DNA of 64,000 bases from contig NZ_JABWGN010000005.1 in assembly GCF_013363975.1 (NCBI RefSeq), positions 434,001 through 498,000 on the forward strand. The letters are read 5' to 3'. This DNA comes from Nonomuraea montanisoli. GTDB taxonomy: Bacteria; Actinomycetota; Actinomycetes; Streptosporangiales; Streptosporangiaceae. The notes under the pieces are model-generated. The model was not told the DNA's origin, ran no database searches, and saw only the letters and a program-made list of their open reading frames with translations. Shown here one piece after another: positions 16,405 through 25,088 of the stretch (position 1 is the stretch's first letter; every line of letters starts with the position of its first letter). Made by a program: the position numbers and the translations under genes.

Positions 16405-16989
16405 TCAGGCGAGGTGTTCCTTGATGGCGGCGACCTGCTCGCGCTGCTCCTCGACGAGCCGGCGGGCCAGCTTGACCGTGGGCGCGTGCTTGCCCATGGC
16501 CTGCGCGACCTCGGACATCTTCACGCCCGCTTCCAGGTGGTCGGCCAGCGCCTTGAGCCACGCGCGGTCGAACGCCGAACCGGACAGGCCCTTCAGCTCC
16601 TCCACGTCCTTGGCCGACGCCATGCCCGCCATGTCATGGCCCGCATGGCTCTCCTCCGGCACCTCGGCCTTCCACGAGCGCAGCCACGACGTCATCTGCG
16701 TGATGTCCTTCTTCTCGCCGTCGATGAGCTCGCGGGCGAGGTCGCGCACGTACGCGCTGCCGCCGCGCTCGACCGCCGGCTCGGCCAGCATGATCGTCAT
16801 CCGGTGGTGGACGATCATCTCCTGCGAGAACGTGACGTCGGACTCCGCGTGGCCGCCTTCCGCCGCCACTCCGGCCGCCGCCGCGGGCGGAGCCGGCTGG
16901 GCGGGCTGGGCCTGGGAGACCGCGGAGCATCCGGCGACGAGCTGGAATCCCAGCACGGCCAGAACCGCCACGATGCGCTGCTGAGGCAT
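16405..16989 (-). CDS. DUF305 lipoprotein
   Basis: 194 residues from ATG 16989. A signal peptide ends in the lipobox LVAGCSAV, predicting attachment outside the membrane. The DUF305 domain shows the His-rich ferritin-like helix MIVHHRMTIMLAEPAVERG and a second His/Met-rich stretch ESHAGHDMAGMAS. DUF305 proteins are often linked to copper handling, but no copper genes are nearby. It is convergent with the YeiH-like gene and divergent from aroQ. Confidence 0.9.
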   Translation of the reverse strand: MPQQRIVAVLAVLGFQLVAGCSAVSQAQPAQPAPPAAAAGVAAEGGHAESDVTFSQEMIVHHRMTIMLAEPAVERGGSAYVRDLARELIDGEKKDITQMTSWLRSWKAEVPEESHAGHDMAGMASAKDVEELKGLSGSAFDRAWLKALADHLEAGVKMSEVAQAMGKHAPTVKLARRLVEEQREQVAAIKEHLA

Positions 16990-17093
16990 GATCGCTCCTC
17001 GGAGGGGTCGGGGGCGTGGGGTCGGGCGGACCCGTCGCCCCGAGGTACGCGCCACCCGCCGCGCCGGTTCACGGCTCGCGTTAGTCTCCCGCT

Positions 17094-17546
17094 GTGACCT
17101 CGGTTCTGATTCTCAACGGCCCCAACCTCAACCTGCTCGGCACCCGGCGGCCGGAGATCTACGGCTCCGCCACGCTGGCCGACGTGGAGGAGCTGTGCCG
17201 CCAGGAGGCCGGCAAGCTGGGCCTGGACACGGTGTTCCGGCAGTCCAACCACGAGGGGCAGCTCGTCGACTGGATCCAGGAGGCGGGCGCGGAGGTCAAG
17301 GCGGGCCGGTGCATCGGCGCCGTCTTCAACGCCGGCGCCTACACGCACACCTCGATCGCGCTGCACGACGCCATCGAGGGCGCCGAGCTGCCCGTGGTCG
17401 AGGTGCACATCTCCAACGTCCACCGGCGCGAGGAGTTCCGGCACCACTCGTACCTGTCGCCGGTCGCGCGCGGCATCGTGGTCGGCTTCGGCGTGTACGG
17501 CTACGCCCTGGCCATCAACGGCCTGTACCACGCGACCCGGGCGTAG
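17094..17546 (+). CDS. aroQ: Type II 3-dehydroquinate dehydratase
   Basis: 150 residues from GTG 17094. It converts 3-dehydroquinate to 3-dehydroshikimate in the shikimate pathway as a cytoplasmic dodecamer. Family motifs are clear: NGPNLNLLGTRRPEIYG with the catalytic Tyr, FRQSNHEG, FNAGAYTHTSIALHDA, and VEVHISNVHRREEFRHHS with the catalytic His. It stands alone, away from other aro genes, as often seen for second copies in actinomycetes. A hairpin follows the stop. Confidence 0.96.
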   Translation: MTSVLILNGPNLNLLGTRRPEIYGSATLADVEELCRQEAGKLGLDTVFRQSNHEGQLVDWIQEAGAEVKAGRCIGAVFNAGAYTHTSIALHDAIEGAELPVVEVHISNVHRREEFRHHSYLSPVARGIVVGFGVYGYALAINGLYHATRA

Positions 17547-17549
17547 GAC

Positions 17550-17585
17550 GGACCGCGCCGGCCCCGTTCGGGCGGGCGCGGGTCC
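17550..17585. terminator. Hairpin after aroQ
   Basis: Arms GGACCGCGCC and GGCGCGGGTCC (one bulged base) around a 15-base loop, immediately after the aroQ stop and reaching the stop of the convergent LanC remnant. Confidence 0.6.
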
Positions 17586-18323
17586 TATCCGGGCAGGCGC
17601 CAGGCGGCCGTCCACAGGCGCGTGCCCGACCGGCGGTCCAGCCGGCGCAGGAACGACAGCACGCCCGCCGTGCCCGTCGCCCAGGTGTACCCGGCCTTGT
17701 CCAGGTCGTTGCCCGGGAACACCGGCCGTTCCGGCTCTCCCCCGGTCCGCGTCAGCATCAGCTCGGCGACCTCCTCGGCCCCGCGCCAGAAGCGGTCGTC
17801 GCCCGTGACCACGGCCAGGTCGATCAGCGCCTCGCCCATGCCCGCGATACCGCAGCACTGCGAGACCACCCACGCGTGAGGGGCGACCTTCAGGCCCGCC
17901 AGCGCGCCGCGCTCGGCGAGCGCGAGGTAGCCGTCGTCGCCGTACGCCGTCGCCGCGTGCGCGAACGCGCTCGCGATGCCCGACACGCCCTGGCACCAGG
18001 ACGCGCCCATCGGCCGCGCGTCCGGCCCCGCCAGCTCGCCGAGCATGGCTTCGGCCCGTACGGCCAGCTCCTCGAACCGCTCCCTGGCCGCCTCGCCGGC
18101 CGCCGGGTCACCGGTGGCCTCGTGGTAGGAGAGCAGGAAGTCCGCGCAGCCCGCCGCGCCATGGGCGAACGCGGCGTCCACCGCCACGCCTGACCCGGGT
18201 GGCGGCGGGACGTCCTCCTCCGGTGCGGTGACCTCCCCCGCCAGCAGGCGCCTGGCGCACTCCGCCGCGACCTCCAGGTACCGGGGGTCGTCCTCGATCG
18301 CCGCCAGGGCCAGGTGCCCCGCG
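17585..18323 (-). pseudogene. LanC-domain remnant, 5' part missing
   Basis: About 245 C-terminal residues of a lanthionine cyclase domain. Four toroid repeats remain: FAHGAAGCADFL, WCQGVSGIASAF, SQCCGIAGMGEAL and TWATGTAGVLSFL. The zinc site would again be Cys plus Cys-Cys, the CCG type, like the intact LanC at 12.1-13.4 kb. Similarity begins abruptly at HLALAAIEDDPRYLEVA near 18320, where the sequence switches to an ABC ATPase on the other strand. The missing half could have been a LanC N-terminus or the kinase/lyase part of a LanKC/LanL/LanM enzyme. No credible start codon belongs to it, so I call it a remnant. Confidence 0.75.
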
Positions 18324-18330
18324 CCGGGAG
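18316..18330. other. Deletion junction joining two divergent truncated genes
   Basis: Left of this point the minus strand encodes a LanC domain that has lost its N-terminus; right of it the plus strand encodes an ABC ATPase domain that starts mid-protein (PGAGRPALSGV). A single deletion removing the shared promoter region and both 5' ends of two divergent genes explains both truncations. An assembly collapse is the alternative. Confidence 0.65.
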
Positions 18331-19037
18331 CGGGCCGCCCCGCGCTGTCGGGCGTCAGCGTGACCGTGAACCGCGGCGAGGTCATCGCCCTGGTCGGCGA
18401 GAACGGCTCGGGCAAGACCACGCTCGCCAAGCTCCTGGCCGGGCTCTACCGGCCGGACACGGGCGCGGTCCGCTGGGACGGCGCCGACCTCGCGACGCTC
18501 GACGCCGACGCGCTGCGCCGCCACGTGTCGGTCATCGCGCAGGACCACACGCGCTGGCCGCTGACCGTCCGCGAGAACATCGTCATGGGCGAGGCCGTGG
18601 ACGAGGGCCGGCTGGCCGCCGCCGCGCGGGCGTCGGGCGCGCACGAGGTGGTGGACGCCCTGCCGGACGGCTACGACGCCCTGCTCGACCGGCGCTTCCG
18701 CGGCGGGCACGACCTGTCGGGCGGCCAGTGGCAGCGCATCGCCGTCGCGCGCGGCTTCTACCGCGACGCCGCCCTGGTCATCTTCGACGAGCCGACCTCG
18801 GCGCTGGACGCCCGGGCCGAGCATGCCCTGTTCGAGCGCATCCGGTCGCATGCCGACGGACGTACGATCGTGCTCATCACCCACCGGCTGGCCAGCGTCC
18901 GCTACGCCGACCGGATCTACGTCCTCGACCACGGGCGCGTGGCCGAGCAGAGCACGCACGAGGAGCTGATGGCACGCGACGGGCTCTACGCCGACCTCTA
19001 CGCCCTGCAGGCGTCGGCCTACCAGGAGGTGTCGTGA
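18324..19037 (+). pseudogene. ABC exporter remnant: ATPase domain without its membrane domain
   Basis: About 237 residues covering a complete nucleotide-binding domain: Walker A GENGSGKTT, Q-loop VIAQDH, signature LSGGQWQR, Walker B ALVIFDEP, H-loop ITHR. Similarity starts at PGAGRPALSGVSV, which in full-length exporters follows a six-helix membrane domain of about 350 residues; that domain is absent. In-frame ATGs upstream lie in DNA that is antisense to the LanC remnant and are not credible. Exporters of this type are usual in RiPP clusters. The 3' end is intact and overlaps the next gene by GTGA, so the original operon order survives downstream. Confidence 0.75.
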
Positions 19038-19936
19038 TCGTCCTCGCGTCGGCCCCGCTCGCGGTGGCGGCCGTGCTGCTGGGTGCGGCGCTCGGCAAGA
19101 TCCGCGACGTCCGCGCGTTCGCGGCGACGATCGGGGGCTACCGGGTGCTGCCGGCCCCGCTGGCCCTGCCCGCGGCCGTGGCCGTGCTCGTCGTCGAGGT
19201 GGCGGCGGCTGCGCTGCTGCTGGCGCCGGTGACGCGCCCGTGGGGGGCCGTGGCGGCGGCGCTGCTGTTCGCGGTGTTCCTCGGCGCGATGGGGTCGGTG
19301 CTGCGGCGCGGGCTGAGCGTGGGCTGCGGCTGCTTCGGCGGCCGTGATCTGGTCGGGCCCGGCACGATGGCGCGCACGGGCGTGCTCCTGGTGCTCGCGC
19401 TCATGGCGGTGGCGGCGGGTCCGGCGCCGTTCGCGCCGCTCCAGGTGCCGGTGGCCGCCGCGCTCCTGGGCGTCGCGTTCGTGCTGCCCCTCCTGGTGCC
19501 CGGGCGCGGACGGCACGGCCCGGGCGGCGGCCGTGCCTCCGGTGTCACGGCCACGAGAAGCCCGGTCGAACACGGTCCCCGGCCCGGGACTCCCTTCGCG
19601 CTGGAGGGCGCGCCGGAGCGGACCGCCGACCAGGTCCTGTACGCGCTCGTCTCGCCCGGGTGCGGGCTGTGCACGACGATGCTGCCCCACTTCACCGCCA
19701 TGGCCGCCCGGATGGAGGTCGTGCTGGTCAGCGCGGCCCCCAAGGACGGGTCCTTCGGCTCCGACGGGCCGCCGCTCGTGGTGGACCCGGACGTGTACGA
19801 CCGCAACGACATCCTCTGGCCGCCGTACGCGGTGGTGACGGACCGCCGGGGCACGGTCCTCGCCGCCGGGGGCGCCGCCGACCCGGCCCAGCTCCGGACC
19901 GTCATCGACGGCGCCGCCTCCCCCTCCCCGTCCTAG
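19034..19936 (+). CDS. MauE/DoxX-like membrane protein fused to a thioredoxin-like domain
   Basis: 300 residues from GTG 19034, overlapping the ABC remnant stop. The first 160 residues hold about four membrane helices and the CGCFGG motif of MauE-type redox membrane proteins. After a Gly/Arg-rich linker, residues from about 200 form a thioredoxin-like domain with a CGLC motif (SPGCGLCTTMLPHF). MauE-type proteins act in disulfide or cofactor maturation, and here the membrane electron carrier and its thioredoxin partner are one chain. In RiPP loci such proteins may keep precursor thiols reduced. Its promoter was probably lost with the upstream deletion. Confidence 0.82.
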   Translation: MIVLASAPLAVAAVLLGAALGKIRDVRAFAATIGGYRVLPAPLALPAAVAVLVVEVAAAALLLAPVTRPWGAVAAALLFAVFLGAMGSVLRRGLSVGCGCFGGRDLVGPGTMARTGVLLVLALMAVAAGPAPFAPLQVPVAAALLGVAFVLPLLVPGRGRHGPGGGRASGVTATRSPVEHGPRPGTPFALEGAPERTADQVLYALVSPGCGLCTTMLPHFTAMAARMEVVLVSAAPKDGSFGSDGPPLVVDPDVYDRNDILWPPYAVVTDRRGTVLAAGGAADPAQLRTVIDGAASPSPS

Positions 19937-19955
19937 CGCCCGGCCCCTCCGGCTC

Positions 19956-20012
19956 CGGGCGGGCGTCCTCCGGGCGGGCGTCCTCTGGGCGGGCGTCCTC
20001 CGGGCGGGCGTC
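19956..20012. repeat. 15-bp tandem repeat at a convergent gene end
   Basis: Almost four copies of CGGGCGGGCGTCCTC (19956, 19971, 19986, 20001), one with a single change, lie between the MauE-thioredoxin stop and the phospholipase D stop. Confidence 0.9.
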
Positions 20013-21567
20013 AGAAGCGGCGGGAGCGGCGCAGGGCGGCCGGGCGCCCGTCGGGGTCGACGGCCGCCCGGTAGAGCGGCATGGCCAGCAGCTTGCGGAC
20101 GCGCCCCAGCTCGGGAGCCGGGTGCGGACGAAGCCGGCCGGGCGGCCGGGCGCCCCGGCGCTCATCCCGGTGCCAGGACTCCAGGCGCCGCGCCGACTCC
20201 GCGAACGCCTCGAAGGCCGCCTTCGGGTCGCACAGGTCGTCCACGTCGGCCGGGTCGCGGTCCAGGTGCTCGGCGGCCAGCGCGAGCCGCAGGTCCCGGG
20301 CGAAGCGGCGGCCACCGGCGGGCGGGCGCGGGTCGGGCTCCTCGTCCAGCACCGCGCAGCTCAGCTCCGAGTCGTACGTCCACGACCGCAGGTTGACGTT
20401 GTCGGACCCGACGGTCGCCCACACGTCGTCCACCACGCACACCTTGGCGTGCACGTAGACCGGCGTGCCCGCGTGGTTCTCCAGGTCGTACACCGCGACC
20501 CGGTCGCCGCCCGCCTCCCGCAGCCGGGTCAGGGCCTCGGACCGGCCGATGAGGCTCGCGGGACCGGCCAGCCAGCCGTCCTGGTCGGGATGCCGGGGCA
20601 CGACGACGATCATGCGCAGCTCGTCCTCGCGCTCCAGCGCCTCCGCGAACGGCTCGATCACCTCGGTGGACCACAGGTACTGGTCCTCCAGGTAGACGAG
20701 CGAGCGGGCCCGGCGCAGCACCTTCCGGTAGGCGCGGGCGACGCTCCGCTCACCGCGCGGGGCGAACGGGTAGGGGCTCCGCCGGTACGGATACGTCCGC
20801 AGGAGCTGCACGGCGTGTGTCCCGGCCCGGCCGGGAGCGGGGCCCGGCGGGGGCAGCGGGGGCACGTCGTCCATCCGTTCCAGATGGTCGCGCAGGCGTC
20901 TTAACGGCTGCCGCGTCTCCGGGGCCGGGTCCTCCCAGCGCTCGCGGAACACGGTCTCCACCTCGGCCACCGCCGGGCCGTGGATCGCTGCCTGGATGTC
21001 GTGCCAGGGCGGGCTGTCGCCGTAGACGTCGGGCATGGGCGCGGCCTGCGGATCGCCGTGGTGGGAGGCGTCGTCGCGGCGGCTGTGGCACAGGTCCACG
21101 CCGCCGACGAAGGCCACGTCATGGGCCGGGTCGCCGGGTCGCCGGACGACCACGAACTTCTGGTGGTGGGCGCCGCCGGGCCGTACCCGGGTGTCGAGCA
21201 GCGCCTGGCCGCCGGCCGCCTCGATCTTCTCGCCCAGGTGGCGGTTCTCCTCGGCGCTGAAGCGCAGCGCGTCCAGGTGGGAGCGCCAGATCAGCCCTCT
21301 GACCAGCGCTCCTCTGGCCGCCGCCCCGGCCAGCGCGTCGGAGATCCGCGGCCCGTCCTCGGTGAGCCGCTCGTCGGGGTCGCCGCGCCAGTCGGCGAAC
21401 AGCACCAGGTCGTCCTCGCGCGCGCTCTCCAGGCACGCCTTGAGCTCGGCGAAGTACGTCGCCCCGTGGATCAGGGGACGCACCAGGTTGCCCGTGGTCC
21501 AGGCGCCCAGCCGGGTGGACGGGTTGCCGCGTTCCTCGTCCGTGAGGAACCAGTCAGCGAGGTCCAT
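20011..21567 (-). CDS. Phospholipase D-family protein
   Basis: 518 residues from ATG 21567; a start at 21600 would overlap the upstream gene. Two HKD half-sites form the active site: HHQKFVVVRRP near residue 145 and YVHAKVCVVDDVWATVGSDN near residue 375. The family hydrolyses or transfers phosphodiester head groups, as in cardiolipin synthase or phospholipase D. No signal peptide or membrane helix is obvious. It follows the molybdenum hydroxylase gene by 10 bases and is probably co-transcribed with it, with no clear functional link. Confidence 0.92.
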   Translation of the reverse strand: MDLADWFLTDEERGNPSTRLGAWTTGNLVRPLIHGATYFAELKACLESAREDDLVLFADWRGDPDERLTEDGPRISDALAGAAARGALVRGLIWRSHLDALRFSAEENRHLGEKIEAAGGQALLDTRVRPGGAHHQKFVVVRRPGDPAHDVAFVGGVDLCHSRRDDASHHGDPQAAPMPDVYGDSPPWHDIQAAIHGPAVAEVETVFRERWEDPAPETRQPLRRLRDHLERMDDVPPLPPPGPAPGRAGTHAVQLLRTYPYRRSPYPFAPRGERSVARAYRKVLRRARSLVYLEDQYLWSTEVIEPFAEALEREDELRMIVVVPRHPDQDGWLAGPASLIGRSEALTRLREAGGDRVAVYDLENHAGTPVYVHAKVCVVDDVWATVGSDNVNLRSWTYDSELSCAVLDEEPDPRPPAGGRRFARDLRLALAAEHLDRDPADVDDLCDPKAAFEAFAESARRLESWHRDERRGARPPGRLRPHPAPELGRVRKLLAMPLYRAAVDPDGRPAALRRSRRF

Positions 21568-21577
21568 TCGCTGACGG

Positions 21578-23923
21578 CTACCCGGCAGCGGTGCGGGCAT
21601 GCGTCAGCAGCGTCCACAGCCGCTCCGGCGTCAGCGGCGTGACCGTGATCAGGTCCGCGACCTCGGGCAGGGCGGCGGCGACCGCGTTGGCGATGGCGGC
21701 GGGCGGGCCGATGGTTCCGGCCTCGCCGACGCCCTTCATGCCGCCGGGCGTGATCGGCGAGGGCGTCACCAGGCTCGCCAGCCCGAGTGCGGGCACCTCC
21801 CTGGTCGTCGGCAGCAGGTACTCGGTGATCGGCTGCCCGTCGTCGGTGTAGACGATCTCCTCGGTCAGCGCCATGCCGATGCCCTGCGCGATGCCGCCCG
21901 CGAGCTGGCCGTCCACGATGGCCGGGTTGACCTGCACGCCGCAGTCGTTGACCGCCCAGTAGCCCTCCACCTCGACCGCCCCCGTCTCCGGGTCCACGGC
22001 CACGGCCGCCGCGTGGGCGCCGTAGGCGTAGGTGTAGGCGGACGGGTCGTAGACGGCCCGCTCCTCCAGCCCCGGCGAGGCGCCCTCCGGCAGGTCCCAG
22101 CCGCGCCACGCCGACGTGGCGACCTCGCGCAGCGTCAGCGCGGCGCGCGGGTCGCCCTTGACCCGTACGGTCCCGTCGGCGATCTCCAGGTCCTCGGGCG
22201 CGGCCTCCAGCCGGTGGGCGGCGAGGGCCAGGATCTTGTCCCGCAGGCGGGTGGCGGCCTGGGTGAGCGCCGCCCCGCCGACGGCCAGCGAGCGGCTGGC
22301 GATCGAGCCGATCGGCGAGTACGGCGTGGCCGCCGTGTCGCCCAGCACCACCCGCACCCGCCCGAGCTCGACGCCCGTCCGGTCGGCGGCGAGCTGGGCC
22401 AGCGTCGTCTCGATGCCCTGACCGATCGCCGCCACGCCCGCGGAGACGACGACCGAGGCGTCGGGCTCCATGCGCACCACCGCGATCTCGTACCCGCCCG
22501 CGAGCTGCCCCGTCATCTTCATGTCCTTCGACGGCCCGAGCCCGGTCGCCTCGACGTGGCACGAGTACCCGACGCCTCGCCTGCGCCCGTCGCTCCACGC
22601 GAACGCCGGGCTGCGCTGGACGCCCTCGGACACCAGGTCGCGCAGCATGAGCAGGGCCCGCGGGTAGTCGCCCGAGTCGTACGGCTGGTAGAGCCGGGTC
22701 ACGTACGGCAGCTCCTCCGGCCCGAGCAGGTTGCGCAGGCGCAGCTCCACCGGGTCGAACCCGAGCCGCCGCGCCGCCTCGTCGATCAGCCGCTCCCGCG
22801 TGTACGTCGCCTCCGGCTGGCCGAACCCCCGGTACGAGCCGGTCGGCGTGGTCGTCGTGACGACGCCGCGCACCCGTACCGCCGCCCGGTCGAACCGGTA
22901 CGGGCCGGGCAGCAGGATGGCGGTCACCGAGAACGGCGAGATGCCGACGTTGGACGGATGCGCCCCGATGTCGCCGACCACGTCGGCGTGCAAGGCCACG
23001 AACCGGCCGTCCGCGTCCAGCGCCAGCCGCGCCCGGTGGAGGGCGGCCCGGGCGGGCAGCGTGGCGACCAGCCGGTCGCCGGGCGACTCGGTCCAGCGCA
23101 CCGGCCGGCCGCCGAGGCGCATCGCGGCCAGGCAGACCAGCGCCTCGTCGGGGTAGAGGTGCTCCTTGCCGCCGAACCCGCCGCCGGTGTCGCCGCTGAT
23201 GACGCGCACCCGGTCGTGGGTCAGCCCGAGCGCGTCGGCCGCGTGGTCGCGCACGTGGTGCGGCGCCTGCGTGGAGGTGCGGATCGTCAGCTCCCCGTCG
23301 GCGTACGTGGCGACGAGCGCGCGCGGCTCCATCGGGTACGGCGAGGCCCGGCCGTACCGGAAGGCCAGCTCGACCACGTGCGCGGCGCCGGCGATGGCCT
23401 CCTCGCAGTCGGCGTCGCCGAGGACCGAGTCGGTGAGCACGTTGGAGCCCCAGTCGGGGTGGAGGATCGGCGCGTCGGCCTCCAGCGCCCGCTCCACGTC
23501 GACGACCGGGGGCAGCTCGTCCAGGTCGAGGTCCAGCAGCGCGGCGGCGTCGGCGGCGGCCTCGGGCGTCTCGGCGACGACCACGGCGAGCGGCTGCCCC
23601 ACGTACCGGATCGTCTCCTCCAGGGCCGGGTAGGAGGTGTCGCGCTGCCCGACGGCGAGCGTCACGCACGGCAGCCGCACGTCCGCCGCGTCGGCGGGCG
23701 TGATGACGTCGAGCACCCCGTCGGCCGCCAGCGCGGCCTCGGCGTCGCACTTGGCAAGCCGCCCGTACGCGATCGGGCTGCGCACGACGACGGCGTGGGC
23801 CGTCGCCGGGAGCCGCACGTTGCCCGCGTACCTGGCCCGGCCGGTCAGCAGCCGGGCGTCCTCCCGGCGGGGCGCGCGCGCCCCAACATGTCCGACTGCG
23901 TCCTCGTCCTCGACCTCGCCCAT
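21578..23923 (-). CDS. Molybdenum hydroxylase large subunit (xanthine dehydrogenase/CoxL family)
   Basis: 781 residues, molybdopterin-cytosine-dinucleotide-binding catalytic subunit. Family motifs include GGGFGGKEH, SYRGFGQPEA and the C-terminal KGVGEAGTIGPPAAIANAV segment with the presumed catalytic Glu. The AYxCSFR signature of form I carbon monoxide dehydrogenase is absent, so substrate is not CO by that criterion. The partner FAD and 2Fe-2S subunits are not encoded in this window, which makes it an orphan subunit here. It might pair with subunits elsewhere or be a single-chain variant. Confidence 0.92.
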   Translation of the reverse strand: MGEVEDEDAVGHVGARAPRREDARLLTGRARYAGNVRLPATAHAVVVRSPIAYGRLAKCDAEAALAADGVLDVITPADAADVRLPCVTLAVGQRDTSYPALEETIRYVGQPLAVVVAETPEAAADAAALLDLDLDELPPVVDVERALEADAPILHPDWGSNVLTDSVLGDADCEEAIAGAAHVVELAFRYGRASPYPMEPRALVATYADGELTIRTSTQAPHHVRDHAADALGLTHDRVRVISGDTGGGFGGKEHLYPDEALVCLAAMRLGGRPVRWTESPGDRLVATLPARAALHRARLALDADGRFVALHADVVGDIGAHPSNVGISPFSVTAILLPGPYRFDRAAVRVRGVVTTTTPTGSYRGFGQPEATYTRERLIDEAARRLGFDPVELRLRNLLGPEELPYVTRLYQPYDSGDYPRALLMLRDLVSEGVQRSPAFAWSDGRRRGVGYSCHVEATGLGPSKDMKMTGQLAGGYEIAVVRMEPDASVVVSAGVAAIGQGIETTLAQLAADRTGVELGRVRVVLGDTAATPYSPIGSIASRSLAVGGAALTQAATRLRDKILALAAHRLEAAPEDLEIADGTVRVKGDPRAALTLREVATSAWRGWDLPEGASPGLEERAVYDPSAYTYAYGAHAAAVAVDPETGAVEVEGYWAVNDCGVQVNPAIVDGQLAGGIAQGIGMALTEEIVYTDDGQPITEYLLPTTREVPALGLASLVTPSPITPGGMKGVGEAGTIGPPAAIANAVAAALPEVADLITVTPLTPERLWTLLTHARTAAG

Positions 23924-23978
23924 GGCCCTGATTGTGAGCGCCGTTCCCCGGCCGGTCCAGGACCCCGCGGCAGACGTC

Positions 23979-24377
23979 TCAGCGGGACGCGCGCCACTCC
24001 GCCACGATCCTGTCCACGTCGTACGGCAGAAGGTTGAGCGGCGGGCCGGACAGGCCGGTGCGGATGGCCTCGCGGATCCGGGCGTTGATCTCCTCGACCA
24101 CCCGCCGCACCTCCCGCTCGGAGCGGGCGGCGCGCGCCTCGGCCAGCGCCTCCTCGGCGTCCTTGCGGAGCTGGAGCGTCGGCGGCAGCGGCATGGACAG
24201 CCCCTCGCTGCGCAACTTCTGCTTGATCCACCACATCTCGTCGTACGGCTTGTCGAGATCGGGCAGGGGCTTGCCCTTGCCCGGCAGGTCGTCGAACTCG
24301 CCGCGCTCCTCCGCCTCGCGGATCTGCCGGTCGATCCACGACTCGAAGTTCACCCCGTACGGCTTGCGGTCGCTCAC
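23979..24377 (-). CDS. DUF1992 (DnaJ-homologue C28-like) protein
   Basis: 132 residues from GTG 24377, with GGAGG upstream. The conserved DUF1992 block is clear: WIDRQIREAEERGEFDDLPG followed by GKPLPDL and MWWIKQKLRSEG. The family is widespread and small, with no established biochemical role; in eukaryotes the domain occurs in DNAJC28. Leftward, 55 bases before the molybdenum hydroxylase gene. Confidence 0.92.
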   Translation of the reverse strand: MSDRKPYGVNFESWIDRQIREAEERGEFDDLPGKGKPLPDLDKPYDEMWWIKQKLRSEGLSMPLPPTLQLRKDAEEALAEARAARSEREVRRVVEEINARIREAIRTGLSGPPLNLLPYDVDRIVAEWRASR

Positions 24378-24488
24378 GACGCTGCTCCTCCCGATGGCGG
24401 CGGCCTCGCGACCCAGGCTATGCGCCCCCTGCGGATCTTGGGATGGGCCCGTGATGGAATGGCAGGAGCAGTGTCCGAAGGAGGCTCC

Positions 24489-25088
24489 GTGGCCATCGTC
24501 TCGCGCGGCTTTCGCGGCCGGCCCAGAGCGGGTGGCGACCGGCTGCCGCCCGGCCAGTACCTCGTCGAGGACTTCCCCGTGCTGTCGGCCGGGCCGACGC
24601 CCCGCGTGCCGACCGACCGGTGGGAGTTCGCCATCGACACCGAGGAGGGCGAGACCCACCGGTGGTCGTGGCAGGAGTTCATGGCGCTGCCGCAGGAGCG
24701 GCCGGCCGTGGACATCCACTGCGTCACCAGGTGGTCCAAGCTGGACACCCACTGGGAGGGCGTCTCGCTCGACGTGCTCTTCGAGGACGTGGAGAGCGCC
24801 GCCGAGTACGCGCTGGTCCACTCGTACGGCGGCTACACCACCAACCTGCCGGTCGAGGACCTGCTCGACGGCAAGGCGTGGATCGTCCACCGCTTCGACG
24901 GCGAGGAGCTGGCGCCCGTCCACGGCGGCCCGGCCCGGCTGCTCGTCCCCCACCTGTACTTCTGGAAGTCGGCCAAGTGGGTGCGCGGCATCCGGCTGCT
25001 GAACGAGGACTGGCCCGGCTTCTGGGAGACCGCCGGGTACCACGAGTACGGCGACCCGTGGCGCGAGCAGCGCTACGAGGGCGACTAG
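24489..25088 (+). CDS. Sulfite-oxidase-like molybdopterin oxidoreductase
   Basis: 199 residues from GTG 24489, with AAGGAGG 4 bases upstream. Oxidoreductase molybdopterin-binding fold of the YedY/sulfite oxidase group; the molybdenum-ligating Cys is in DIHCVTRWSK, and WVRGIRLLNEDWPGFWE near the end is typical. No Tat signal is visible, so it appears cytoplasmic, unlike MsrP. It overlaps the flavin reductase gene by one base (TAGTG), suggesting electrons pass between the two. Substrate unknown. Confidence 0.9.
   Translation: MAIVSRGFRGRPRAGGDRLPPGQYLVEDFPVLSAGPTPRVPTDRWEFAIDTEEGETHRWSWQEFMALPQERPAVDIHCVTRWSKLDTHWEGVSLDVLFEDVESAAEYALVHSYGGYTTNLPVEDLLDGKAWIVHRFDGEELAPVHGGPARLLVPHLYFWKSAKWVRGIRLLNEDWPGFWETAGYHEYGDPWREQRYEGD

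Noticed and set aside
12074..19936. An intact lanthipeptide gene cluster
   Set aside because: No Cys-containing precursor, no dehydratase or kinase/lyase domain and only a truncated exporter are visible, so I describe parts and remnants instead.
19956..20012. CRISPR-like array at the 15-bp repeats
   Set aside because: Repeats are contiguous without spacers and too short; it is a simple tandem repeat.
24377..25043. Longer DUF1992 protein starting near 25043
   Set aside because: The extension is antisense to the sulfite-oxidase-like gene; the GTG at 24377 has a proper ribosome site and matches family length.
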